DNA of 57,952 bases from Lachnospiraceae bacterium. GTDB lineage: Bacteria > Bacillota > Clostridia > Lachnospirales > Lachnospiraceae. The stretch is taken from assembly GCA_017440375.1 (NCBI GenBank), contig JAFSHK010000064.1, positions 1 through 57,952 on the forward strand, given 5' to 3'. Below, one piece after another: positions 37,916-47,732 of the stretch. The notes below the pieces were generated by a model, which saw nothing but the letters and a program-made list of their open reading frames with translations, was not told the DNA's origin and ran no database searches. Every line of letters starts with the position of its first letter. Position 1 is the stretch's first letter. The position numbers and the translations under genes were made by a program.

Positions 37916-39100
37916 ATGATTGTACAGAAATACAAGGATATGTTACAGGGTAAATCGGTTATCAGACAGTTGTCAGAATTTGCAACTGCCAGAGGTGCAG
38001 AAATTGGTTATGAGAATGTGTTTGATTACAGTCTTGGTAATCCATCGGTTCCGGCACCACAGAAATTTACGGATACGATGATTGATATGCTGCAAAGTCG
38101 CAGTCCGATGGAATTGCACGGATATAGCCAGAGTCTTGGTATTCCGACAGTACGTGAGAAGGTAGCCGAATCTTTGAATAAACGTTTCGGAATGAATTAT
38201 ACCGGGAATCATATTTTTATGACAACAGGGGCAGCAGGTGCAATTGCGCATGCGGTTCGTTGTGTGACACAGCCGGGAGATGAAATTCTTACGTTTGCCC
38301 CGTTTTTCCCGGAATATCAGCCTTATATCAATTTGACAGGGGCTACTTTGAAAATCGTTCCTGCGAACGTAGAAGATTTTCAGATTAACTTCGAAGCATT
38401 TGAAGAAATGTTGACAGATAAAGTAATGGCAGTGTTAATCAATACGCCAAACAATCCGTCCGGTATTGTTTATACAACGGAAACCATTCAGAAGCTGGCA
38501 GCTATTTTGACAGAGAAATCAAAAGAATACGAACATGACATTTTCTTGATTTCTGATGAGCCTTACAGAGAAATTGTATTTGCGGGAACAGATGCGCCGT
38601 ATGTATCCAAGTTTTATTCAAATACCTTATCCTGCTATTCCTTCTCTAAGTCTTTATCTTTGCCGGGTGAACGAATTGGTTATATTGCAGTCAATCCTGC
38701 CTGTACGGATGCAGAATACATTACTAGTATGTGCGGACAGATTTCCAGAGGAACCGGACATAACTGTCCACCATCCATTATTCAGCTTGCCGTAGCGGAA
38801 GTATTGGATTTAACATCAGATTTATCCGTATATGAAACAAATATGAACATATTATATAAAGAACTGACCTCTCTTGGCTTCGAGTGTGTGAAGCCGGGAG
38901 GAACTTTCTATATGTTCCCGAAAACATTGGAAAAAGATGCAGTTGCGTTTAGTGAAAAAGCGAAGAAATACGATTTGATTCTGGTGCCGAGCGACAGCTT
39001 CGGTGTACCGGGATACTTCCGCCTGGCATATTGCATTGATACTGAGAAAGTGGAACGTTCTTTGGAAGCATTCCGTAAATTTGTGAAAGCGGAATATTAG
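37916..39100 (+). CDS. Class I/II pyridoxal phosphate aminotransferase
   Basis: A 394-residue PLP enzyme. K245 in YSFSKSLSLPGERIG is the Schiff-base lysine, NTPNNPSG near 176-183 and SDEPYREI near 213-220 bind the cofactor. The sequence belongs to the aspartate/aromatic aminotransferase-like group; substrate specificity is not readable. Its start lies 1 nt after the alpha-galactosidase stop, so the two are translated from one message although no metabolic link is obvious. Confidence 0.88.
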   Translation: MIVQKYKDMLQGKSVIRQLSEFATARGAEIGYENVFDYSLGNPSVPAPQKFTDTMIDMLQSRSPMELHGYSQSLGIPTVREKVAESLNKRFGMNYTGNHIFMTTGAAGAIAHAVRCVTQPGDEILTFAPFFPEYQPYINLTGATLKIVPANVEDFQINFEAFEEMLTDKVMAVLINTPNNPSGIVYTTETIQKLAAILTEKSKEYEHDIFLISDEPYREIVFAGTDAPYVSKFYSNTLSCYSFSKSLSLPGERIGYIAVNPACTDAEYITSMCGQISRGTGHNCPPSIIQLAVAEVLDLTSDLSVYETNMNILYKELTSLGFECVKPGGTFYMFPKTLEKDAVAFSEKAKKYDLILVPSDSFGVPGYFRLAYCIDTEKVERSLEAFRKFVKAEY

Positions 39101-39126
39101 AATTGTAGTAGAAAGAGGGAAATAGA

Positions 39127-39978
39127 ATGTATCAGGCAGGTCTTGTTTTAGAGGGTGGCGGTATGAAAGGAATTTATACCGCGGGGGTACTGGATTTTTT
39201 TCTAGATAAAGAAATCATGTTTTCAAGCTGTTATGGAGTATCAGCAGGGGCATGCTCCTTGTGTAGTTATCTTTCCAAGCAGCGAAAAAGAGCCTATCGT
39301 GTCAATGTGAATTATTTAGAACACAAAGATTATTGTAGTGTACAAAGTTTATTGAAAACAGGTAATATTTTTGGAGTGGATATGTGTTATAAACTAATTC
39401 CGGATTATCTGGACCCATATGATTATGAAACCTTTAATCAATATGAGGGTAAAGCATATGCGGTTGTCACTAATATTCGCACCGGTGAGCCGGAATATAT
39501 GCAGTTAAAGGATATGCACAAGGATATTATTGCGGTTCAGGCATCCAGCTCCATGCCACTCGTATCCAGAAATGTTAAAATCGGCGAGGAATATTATTTA
39601 GACGGAGGCATTTCGGACTCCATTCCGCTTCGTCGTTCCATGAAGGATGGTAATGCCAAAAATGTTGTTATCATGACGAAAGAAGAAGGGTTTATTCGAA
39701 AACCGGCCGGCAATGAACTTGCTTTAATGAAGGTGCGTTACGCACGATACCCGAAAGTATATGAACTGATGCGCGAAAGACATATTTGCTATAATAATAC
39801 CGTACAGTTTATTGAAGAACAAAGAGAACAGGGAAATGTTTTTGTTATTCGACCAAAACACGTAAGTCAGGTAGGGCGTTTGGAAAAAGACAAGGCAAAG
39901 CTGGATGCTTTGTATGAAGAAGGTTACCGTGATGCGCAAGAGTGCTATGTGGAACTTTTGGAATATCTGGAGAGATAA
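39127..39978 (+). CDS. Patatin-like phospholipase family protein
   Basis: A 283-residue hydrolase of the RssA/YlbK-type patatin branch. The oxyanion segment EGGGMKGIYTAGVL (about 9-22), the nucleophile S39 in GVSAG and the dyad Asp D159 in DGG are all present, so the site looks active. No signal peptide; such proteins act on the inner face of the membrane. The substrate is unknown. It follows the aminotransferase by 26 nt. Confidence 0.88.
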   Translation: MYQAGLVLEGGGMKGIYTAGVLDFFLDKEIMFSSCYGVSAGACSLCSYLSKQRKRAYRVNVNYLEHKDYCSVQSLLKTGNIFGVDMCYKLIPDYLDPYDYETFNQYEGKAYAVVTNIRTGEPEYMQLKDMHKDIIAVQASSSMPLVSRNVKIGEEYYLDGGISDSIPLRRSMKDGNAKNVVIMTKEEGFIRKPAGNELALMKVRYARYPKVYELMRERHICYNNTVQFIEEQREQGNVFVIRPKHVSQVGRLEKDKAKLDALYEEGYRDAQECYVELLEYLER

Positions 39979-40026
39979 GAAGCGGTAATTACAAACAGGG
40001 TTGGAGAGAAAATTGGAGGAGCTATT

Positions 40027-40845
40027 ATGTTAGAAATTTTGAAGGCGATATTATTCGGCATTGTGGAAGGCATTACCGAATGGCTGCCGATTAGCAGTAC
40101 CGGACACATGATACTGTTAGATGAATTTGTGAAGCTTGATGTTTCAGAAGAATTTATGGAAATGTTTCTGGTGGTGGTACAGCTTGGAGCAATTTTAGCA
40201 GTTGTGCTACTTTTCTGGAATAAGATTTTTCCATTTGATTTGAAAAAGAAACCTTATATTAAAAAGGATATTTTTGATTTGTGGTTTAAGATTCTGACGG
40301 CCTGTATTCCGGCAGCAGTGATTGGATTAGCATTTGATGATGTGTTTGATGCTCTGTTTTACAATCCATGGTGTGTAGCCATAGCGTTAATTGTATTTGG
40401 TATTGCTTTTATCGTGATAGAAAATCGGAACAAGAAATTGAAACCTCATATTACGGAATTGGGACAGATTACATATAAAACGGCACTTACTATAGGATTT
40501 TTCCAATTGATAGCAGCAGTTTTCCCGGGAACCTCACGCTCCGGTGCAACCATTGTGGGTGCGTTGTTAATTGGGGTATCCAGAACCGTGGCAGCAGAGT
40601 TTACTTTCTTTTTGGCAATTCCGGTTATGCTCGGTGCAAGCTTGCTCAAGATTATCAAATTCGGATTTGCTTTTTCAGGAGCAGAGTTGACCATTTTATT
40701 TGTCGGAATGGTGGTTGCATTCTTAGTTTCTGTGATTGTAATCCGCTTCCTGATGGGATATATTAAGAAAAATGACTTTAAAGTATTCGGTTGGTATCGT
40801 ATCATTTTGGGTGTAATAGTCTTGCTTTATTTCATGTTTTGGTGA
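40027..40845 (+). CDS. uppP: Undecaprenyl-diphosphatase UppP/BacA
   Basis: A 272-residue membrane enzyme that recycles undecaprenyl diphosphate for cell wall synthesis and gives bacitracin tolerance. The two signature loops are present: EGITEWLPISSTGHM at 14-28 and PGTSRSGATI at about 166-175, with the catalytic Glu, Ser and Arg residues. Seven to eight membrane segments. GGAGGAG precedes the ATG. It may be the last gene of the run that starts with alpha-galactosidase; no good terminator follows. Confidence 0.94.
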   Translation: MLEILKAILFGIVEGITEWLPISSTGHMILLDEFVKLDVSEEFMEMFLVVVQLGAILAVVLLFWNKIFPFDLKKKPYIKKDIFDLWFKILTACIPAAVIGLAFDDVFDALFYNPWCVAIALIVFGIAFIVIENRNKKLKPHITELGQITYKTALTIGFFQLIAAVFPGTSRSGATIVGALLIGVSRTVAAEFTFFLAIPVMLGASLLKIIKFGFAFSGAELTILFVGMVVAFLVSVIVIRFLMGYIKKNDFKVFGWYRIILGVIVLLYFMFW

Positions 40846-40919
40846 TGTTTTGGTGATTTTTTGTTGCATTTAGTATATATTTGGGTAGAAAAAACATTAG
40901 ATTTGTTACAGATTGTTGG

Positions 40920-40948
40920 TTGACAAGACAGATATATTAGGGTAGAAT
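40920..40948 (+). promoter_or_regulatory. Strong promoter of the DUF6465-type gene
   Basis: Consensus TTGACA (40920-40925), 17 bp, TAGAAT (40943-40948). About 90 nt of leader separate it from the start codon. Confidence 0.75.
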
Positions 40949-41040
40949 TTTTCCGTAATCACTAGATTGTGAATATTTATGAGACTAATATGTATTACGT
41001 ATAAAGTGAAAAGGTTTGTGTATGTGAAAGGAGAATATTC

Positions 41041-41511
41041 ATGGCAGAAGCTAAGAAGACAGCAGTTGTTAAACCAGTAGCAAAAGCAGTTGTTGCAAAA
41101 GAAACGGAAGTAAAAGAAGAAGTTAAAGTAGAAGCACCTGTAGTAAAAGAAGAAGTAAAGGATGCAGAAGTTAAGAAGGCTGAACCGAAGAAAGAAACAG
41201 CTAAGAAACCTGCAGCGAAAAAAGCTACTACAAAGAAAGCTGCAGAGAAGAAAGCACCGGCTAAGAAAGAAGCAGTAGAAAAGAAAGAAGCACCGGCTGC
41301 TAAGAAGGCAACAAAAGAAATTGTACATGTACAGTTCGCTGGCAAATCTTATACAACAGAAGATTTAGTTCAGAGTGCAAAAGATGTTTGGAAATATGAT
41401 TTAAACCAGAAACCGGCAGATTTCAAGACAGTTGAGCTTTATGTAAAACCGGAAGAAAACCTTGCATACTATGTTATTAATGGTGATGTAACAGGTAGCT
41501 TCTTTATCTAA
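41041..41511 (+). CDS. DUF6465-type protein with Lys/Ala-rich histone-like tail
   Basis: A 156-residue protein in two parts. Residues 1-98 are almost only Lys, Ala, Glu, Val and Pro, first with alternating acidic and basic stretches and then with repeated AAKK/PAKK units like histone H1 and bacterial nucleoid proteins. Residues 99-156 form a small beta-rich domain (VQFAGKSYTTEDL, then YVKPEENLAYYVINGDVTGSF) matching the DUF6465 family of Lachnospiraceae. The function is not known. A consensus promoter, a good ribosome site (AAAGGAG) and its own terminator suggest high, independent expression. Binding to nucleic acid or anionic polymers is inference. Confidence 0.75.
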   Translation: MAEAKKTAVVKPVAKAVVAKETEVKEEVKVEAPVVKEEVKDAEVKKAEPKKETAKKPAAKKATTKKAAEKKAPAKKEAVEKKEAPAAKKATKEIVHVQFAGKSYTTEDLVQSAKDVWKYDLNQKPADFKTVELYVKPEENLAYYVINGDVTGSFFI

Positions 41512-41571
41512 TATATTCGTATTACATAATTGTGCCCGTAAAATTTTATAAGTTTCAAAAGCAATCGGCTT

Positions 41572-41610
41572 TCGCAGAAATGTGTGAGCCGATTGTTTTT
41601 GGTTGTATAG
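41572..41610 (+). terminator. Terminator of the DUF6465-type gene
   Basis: CAATCGGCT (41572-41580) pairs with AGCCGATTG (41597-41605) across 16 nt, then five T. Confidence 0.75.
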
Positions 41611-41663
41611 GAAAGTTTTTATTATTTTAATATTTTTTTCATAATTTTTTTTCGTAAGATATG

Positions 41664-41698
41664 TTGACAACTAAATGCCTAAGTGATAACTTATCACT
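41664..41698 (+). promoter_or_regulatory. hrcA promoter -35 and 17-bp palindrome
   Basis: TTGACA (41664-41669) is followed 17 bp later by a weak -10 (TAACTT, 41687-41692). The -10 lies inside a perfect palindrome, AGTGATAA (41682-41689) - C - TTATCACT (41691-41698), a likely operator for a regulator other than HrcA. It does not look like the CtsR direct repeat. Confidence 0.6.
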
Positions 41699-41706
41699 AG
41701 AAGGTG

Positions 41707-41733
41707 TTAGCACTCTAATTAAATGAGTGCTAA
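41707..41733 (+). promoter_or_regulatory. CIRCE element
   Basis: TTAGCACTC - N9 - GAGTGCTAA, a perfect match to the HrcA operator, with one further G-C pair outside. It is 17 nt before the hrcA start and so lies in the transcribed leader. Confidence 0.97.
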
Positions 41734-41750
41734 CAATAGGAGAAAATGGT

Positions 41751-42773
41751 ATGCAGTTAGATGAAAGAAAATATAAAATATTGCAAGCCATCATCCGGAA
41801 CTATTTAGAGACTGGAGAACCGGTAGGGAGCAGAACGATTTCCAAATACACCGATTTGAATCTCAGCTCTGCAACGATTCGTAATGAAATGGCAGATTTA
41901 GAAGAACTAGGGTACATTTTACAGCCACATACTTCTGCCGGACGTATTCCATCGGACAAAGGATACCGGTTGTATGTCGATAAGATGATGGAAGAGAAGG
42001 AACGCGAAGTAGAAGAGATGAAAGAAATGCTTCTTGAAAAAGAAGATAAAATGGAACATCTCTTAAAACAGGCAGCGAAGCTTCTTGCGAACAATACAGA
42101 ATACGCGGCAATGATTTCCGCTCCACAGTATCATCGCAACAAACTGAAATTTATTCAGCTTTCCCGTGTTGATGCGAATCAGATTCTTGCGGTTATTGTT
42201 GTGGAAGGCAATGTGATTAAGAATACGATGTTGCCTGTGTCCGAAGAATTGAATGATGAAACATTATTGAAACTGAATATTTTGTTAAATACGCATTTGA
42301 ACGGATTATCATTAGAAGAAATTAATCTTGGAATGATAGCAGCGATGAAACAGCAGGCGGGAATCCATAGCGATATTGTAGCGGATGTAATTGATGCAGT
42401 TGCAGAAGCCATTAAAGCTGATGAGGATTTGGAAATTTATACAAGCGGTACGAAGAACTTTTTTAAATATCCGGAATTGTCAGACCATCAGAGAGCCAGT
42501 GAACTGATTACTACTTTTGAAGAAAAACAGATTTTGAATGAACTTGTTCAGGAAAATCTGTCAGATGAAAATACCGGTATTCAGGTTTATATCGGAAATG
42601 AAACACCAATTCAGGGAATGAAGGATTGCAGCGTTGTCACTGCAACATACGAATTGGATGAAGGTATGAAGGGAACCATTGGCATCATCGGTCCTAAGCG
42701 TATGGATTATGAGAAAGTTGTAAATAATCTAAAGATGTTGAAACGACAACTGGATGATTTATATAAGAAATAG
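41751..42773 (+). CDS. hrcA: Heat-inducible repressor HrcA
   Basis: A 340-residue repressor of class I heat-shock genes; it binds CIRCE and is kept active by GroEL. The N-terminal winged helix (about 1-75) shows SSATIRNEMADLEELGYI and PHTSAGRIPSDKGYRLYV, both diagnostic. ATG 41751 with AGGAGA upstream is preferred over the upstream in-frame codons, which lie inside CIRCE. It controls its own operon (grpE, dnaK, dnaJ). Confidence 0.96.
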   Translation: MQLDERKYKILQAIIRNYLETGEPVGSRTISKYTDLNLSSATIRNEMADLEELGYILQPHTSAGRIPSDKGYRLYVDKMMEEKEREVEEMKEMLLEKEDKMEHLLKQAAKLLANNTEYAAMISAPQYHRNKLKFIQLSRVDANQILAVIVVEGNVIKNTMLPVSEELNDETLLKLNILLNTHLNGLSLEEINLGMIAAMKQQAGIHSDIVADVIDAVAEAIKADEDLEIYTSGTKNFFKYPELSDHQRASELITTFEEKQILNELVQENLSDENTGIQVYIGNETPIQGMKDCSVVTATYELDEGMKGTIGIIGPKRMDYEKVVNNLKMLKRQLDDLYKK

Positions 42774-42811
42774 AGCTGATAAAGATACAGCACAGGAAAG
42801 GGATGAAAATC

Positions 42812-43405
42812 GTGGCAGAAGAAAATAAGAAAGAACAGCAGGAAGAAGTAACAGAAGAAATCCAGAAGGAAGAAGAAAACGTTTCGAAGGAAGCTGAAGC
42901 AGAAAAAGAAACTGCGAAGGAAACAAAGAAAGAGAAAAAGAAAAAAGAAAAGACGGATAAGAAGCAGGATGCTTTGAAGGAAAAAGTAGAAGAGCTGGAA
43001 GACAGAGTAAAACGTCAGATGGCAGAATTTGATAATTTCCGTAAACGTACCGAAAAAGAGAAAACAGCAATGTTTGAAACCGGTGCCAAAAGTGTTATTG
43101 AAAAGATTCTACCAGTAGTTGATAACTTTGAAAGAGGCCTGGCAGCAATACCGGAGGAAGATAAGGGCGGCGCTTTTGCACAAGGTATGGAGATGATTTA
43201 CAAGCAGCTTATGACGGAACTTGAATCTATCGAAGTAAAGCCGATTGAAGCATTAGGACAGGAATTTAATCCAGATTTCCACAATGCAGTGATGCAGGTG
43301 GCAAGTGAAGAATTTGAATCCGGCATTATCGCACAGGAGTTACAAAAAGGTTATACTTATCGTGACACAGTCGTAAGACATAGTATGGTTGCGGTCGTAG
43401 AATAG
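42812..43405 (+). CDS. grpE: Nucleotide exchange factor GrpE
   Basis: A 197-residue DnaK cofactor. The first ~65 residues are a highly charged Lys/Glu coiled coil, then comes the core with FDNFRKRTEKEK, VIEKILPVVDNFERGL and the beta-wing segment QEFNPDFHNAVMQV. GTG 42812 is the more likely start: AGGAAAGGG directly abuts the ATG at 42803, leaving no spacing for that codon, but is well placed for the GTG. It follows hrcA by about 38 nt. Confidence 0.93.
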   Translation: MAEENKKEQQEEVTEEIQKEEENVSKEAEAEKETAKETKKEKKKKEKTDKKQDALKEKVEELEDRVKRQMAEFDNFRKRTEKEKTAMFETGAKSVIEKILPVVDNFERGLAAIPEEDKGGAFAQGMEMIYKQLMTELESIEVKPIEALGQEFNPDFHNAVMQVASEEFESGIIAQELQKGYTYRDTVVRHSMVAVVE

Positions 43406-43437
43406 AACAATAATATTATTTATATGCATAAATTTAG

Positions 43438-45324
<1,887 letters not shown>

Positions 45325-45331
45325 GTCAAAG

Positions 45332-45373
45332 AGATTTTCGAAAGGCTGCAGAATATGCAGCCTAAGAAAATCT
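45332..45373 (+). promoter_or_regulatory. Two-tier hairpin between dnaK and dnaJ
   Basis: Outer stem AGATTTTC (45332-45339) / GAAAATCT (45366-45373), small internal loop, inner stem GGCTGCA (45344-45350) / TGCAGCC (45356-45362) with a 5-nt loop. No T run follows, so it is probably an mRNA stabiliser, processing site or weak attenuator setting DnaK above DnaJ. Confidence 0.6.
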
Positions 45374-45398
45374 ATTTATATATAGGAAGGTTATTGTT

Positions 45399-46562
45399 AT
45401 GGCAGAACAAAAACGAGATTATTATGAAGTCCTCGGCGTAGATAAAAACGCTGATGATGCGGCAATTAAAAAAGCATATAGAGTTCTGGCTAAGAAATAT
45501 CATCCCGATATGAACCCGGGCGATGCGGAAGCTGAGAAAAAATTTAAAGAAGCATCCGAAGCGTATGCGGTACTTAGTGATCCGGAGAAAAAACGTAAGT
45601 ATGATCAATACGGCCATGCTGCGTTTGAAGGCGGAGCCGGCGGTGGTGGATTCGGCGGCTTTGATTTCAATAGTGCAGATTTTGGTGATATTTTTGGCGA
45701 TATTTTCGGTGATTTCTTCGGTGGAAGTCGTCGTGGCGGCAGCAGAAACAATGGGCCGATGAAAGGGGCCAATATTCGTACCAGTGTACGAATTACCTTT
45801 GAAGAGGCAGTGTTTGGTGTTGAGAAAGAATTAGAGCTTACGTTAAAAGATGAATGTACTACTTGTCATGGTAGTGGTGCGAAGCCGGGAACCAATCCGG
45901 AGACTTGTGCCAAATGTGGTGGTAAAGGTCAGGTAGTCTTTACACAGCAGTCTTTCTTCGGAACAGTCAGAAATGTACAGACATGTCCTGATTGCCATGG
46001 AACAGGTAAGGTAATCAAAGAGAAATGTACGGATTGTCATGGAAGTGGTTACATTGCGAATAAGAAGAAAATTCAGGTATCCATTCCGGCAGGTATTGAT
46101 AACGGACAGAGTGTAAGAATCCGTGATAAAGGTGAACCGGGAACAAACGGTGGACCAAGAGGCGATTTACTGGTAGAAGTAATTGTAAGCCGTCATCCGA
46201 TTTTCCAGAGACAGGATTACAATATTTATTCTACGGTACCAATGTCCTTTGCAGTTGCAACACTTGGTGGCGATATTGTGATTGATACTGTAGACGGTAA
46301 GGTTATTTATGAAGTGAAACCGGGCACACAGACAGACACGAAAGTTCGTCTGAAAGGCAAAGGTGTTCCAACTCTTCGTAACAAAGAAGTGCGTGGTGAT
46401 CACTACGTTACCTTAGTTGTTCAGGTACCGGATAAATTATCACACGAAGCGAAAGAACTGTTGAAACAGTTTGATGAACAGACCGGAGATTCTTTGAATG
46501 CTGCAAAGCAGGCAGGCGCTACGAAAGAAGAATCAAAAGGCAAAAAGAAGTTTTGGAAATAA
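45399..46562 (+). CDS. dnaJ: Chaperone protein DnaJ (Hsp40)
   Basis: A 387-residue class A J-protein that delivers substrates to DnaK. J domain about 5-70 with the HPD triad, Gly/Phe-rich linker about 75-115 ([18 protein letters not shown]), and four zinc-binding repeats ([32 protein letters not shown]), then two beta-barrel domains and a basic tail. All functional motifs are complete. It ends the heat-shock operon before a strong terminator. Confidence 0.97.
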   Translation: MAEQKRDYYEVLGVDKNADDAAIKKAYRVLAKKYHPDMNPGDAEAEKKFKEASEAYAVLSDPEKKRKYDQYGHAAFEGGAGGGGFGGFDFNSADFGDIFGDIFGDFFGGSRRGGSRNNGPMKGANIRTSVRITFEEAVFGVEKELELTLKDECTTCHGSGAKPGTNPETCAKCGGKGQVVFTQQSFFGTVRNVQTCPDCHGTGKVIKEKCTDCHGSGYIANKKKIQVSIPAGIDNGQSVRIRDKGEPGTNGGPRGDLLVEVIVSRHPIFQRQDYNIYSTVPMSFAVATLGGDIVIDTVDGKVIYEVKPGTQTDTKVRLKGKGVPTLRNKEVRGDHYVTLVVQVPDKLSHEAKELLKQFDEQTGDSLNAAKQAGATKEESKGKKKFWK

Positions 46563-46584
46563 AAGAAGAAAGAATGAGTATTTG

Positions 46585-46627
46585 ACAAGACCTATTTAGA
46601 TTTTTTTCTAAATAGGTCTTGTTTTTT
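46585..46627 (+). terminator. dnaJ terminator whose stem contains an SdpR-type operator
   Basis: A 15-bp perfect stem (46585-46599 with 46608-46622), 8-nt loop and T run. Inside it, CTATTTAG (46592-46599) - N8 - CTAAATAG (46608-46615) is identical in arms and spacing to the dyad at 46647-46670. Confidence 0.85.
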
Positions 46628-46671
46628 ATCATATATGTGATAAAATCTATTTAGAAAATTTTCTAAATAGA
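46619..46671 (+). promoter_or_regulatory. Promoter and operator of the SdpR-ABC-SdpI locus
   Basis: TTGTTT (46619-46624), 16 bp, TAAAAT (46641-46646) with extended TG at 46638-46639. Directly after the -10 box comes a perfect dyad, CTATTTAG (46647-46654) - AAAATTTT - CTAAATAG (46663-46670), itself fully palindromic over 24 bp. A protein bound there would block the start region. Confidence 0.75.
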
Positions 46672-46687
46672 AAAGTGAGGTGAGCGG

Positions 46688-46987
46688 ATGGCATTTGCAG
46701 ATACGTTTAAAGCATTGTCAGACCCGGTCCGACGGGAAATACTTACTTTGTTACGCTCCGGAAAAATGTCGGCAGGAGATATTGCGGAACATTTTGATAT
46801 GACAAATGCAACCGTTTCCTATCATTTGTCGCAATTGGAAAAAGCAGATTTAGTTTTTAAAAGTAAGTATAAGAACTTTATTTTTTATGAATTGAATACA
46901 TCTATTTTTGAAGAAATCATGATGTGGTTTTCTCAGTTTAAAAATGTGGATATACAGGAAGATAAAAAGTTGGAACAAGAAGAATAG
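46688..46987 (+). CDS. SdpR-like ArsR-superfamily autorepressor
   Basis: A 99-residue winged-helix repressor. FKALSDPVRREILTLLRSGKMSAGDIAEHF and NATVSYHLSQLEKADLV are typical of the SdpR branch; no metal-binding Cys cluster as in ArsR/SmtB sensors is present. In Bacillus SdpR represses sdpRI until the membrane protein SdpI sequesters it. An SdpI-like protein is encoded three genes downstream. The promoter carries two identical dyads, so autorepression is very likely. GTGAGGTG precedes the ATG. Confidence 0.85.
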   Translation: MAFADTFKALSDPVRREILTLLRSGKMSAGDIAEHFDMTNATVSYHLSQLEKADLVFKSKYKNFIFYELNTSIFEEIMMWFSQFKNVDIQEDKKLEQEE

Positions 46988-47006
46988 AAAAACAGGAGGA
47001 GAGTAT

Positions 47007-47732
47007 ATGCTCAGAATTCAAAATTTAACAAAACATTATAAAGGGAGTAACAAAGGGGTTACGAAGCTTAATTTAGAAATTAAAGCCGGTGATATTTATG
47101 GCTTTATTGGACATAACGGAGCCGGTAAAACAACTACGATTAAGTGTATTACGGGCATTCACGGTTTTGATGAGGGAGAAATTTTAGTTGATGGAATGTC
47201 TGTGAAAACAGATACTTTTGCATGCAAACAAAAGATGGCGTATATTCCGGATAATCCTGATTTATATGAATACATGACAGGAATTCAATATTTGAATTTT
47301 ATTGCAGACATTTTTGGTGTAGTAGCTAAAGAGCGAGAAGAAAAAATTCAGAAATATGCAGATGCTTTTGAAATCACAGCATCGTTGGGAGATTTGATTT
47401 CCTCATATTCACATGGAATGAAACAGAAGCTTGCCATCATATCTGCATTGGTTCATGATCCGAAGCTGCTTATTCTGGATGAACCTTTTGTGGGATTAGA
47501 CCCGAAGGCTTCCGTTGTGCTGAAGGATATTATGCATCAGATTTGTGCAAAAGGTGGAGCGATTTTCTTTTCCACGCATGTTTTGGATGTAGCAGAAAAA
47601 CTTTGTAATAAAGTTGCTATTATCAAAGACGGTGAATTGATTACATCCGGAGAGATGGACAAGATTGTAGATGAAGGAACATCGCTGGAATCCATTTTTA
47701 TGGAGGTGGTTAATGATGGTAAGGCAGATTAG
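47007..47732 (+). CDS. ABC transporter ATP-binding protein
   Basis: A 241-residue ATPase. Walker A GHNGAGKTT is near 36-44, the signature region SYSHGMKQKLAI near 132-143 and Walker B LLILDEPFVGLDP near 152-164. It is similar to export-type ATPases of antibiotic and bacteriocin self-protection systems. ATG 47007 has AGGAGGAG upstream; longer frames overlap the repressor gene. It overlaps the permease start by 20 nt. Confidence 0.92.
   Translation: MLRIQNLTKHYKGSNKGVTKLNLEIKAGDIYGFIGHNGAGKTTTIKCITGIHGFDEGEILVDGMSVKTDTFACKQKMAYIPDNPDLYEYMTGIQYLNFIADIFGVVAKEREEKIQKYADAFEITASLGDLISSYSHGMKQKLAIISALVHDPKLLILDEPFVGLDPKASVVLKDIMHQICAKGGAIFFSTHVLDVAEKLCNKVAIIKDGELITSGEMDKIVDEGTSLESIFMEVVNDGKAD

Noticed and set aside
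41089..41310. Possible tandem-repeat or CRISPR-like array in the AAG/GCA-rich stretch
   Set aside because: The repeats are codon-level Lys/Ala/Glu repeats in one frame, with irregular unit length and no spacers.
40906..41345. Reverse-strand Cys/Phe-rich and Ala/Phe/Thr-rich frames opposite the DUF6465-type gene
   Set aside because: They arise from the AAG/GAA/GCA repeats read backwards and have no start signals.
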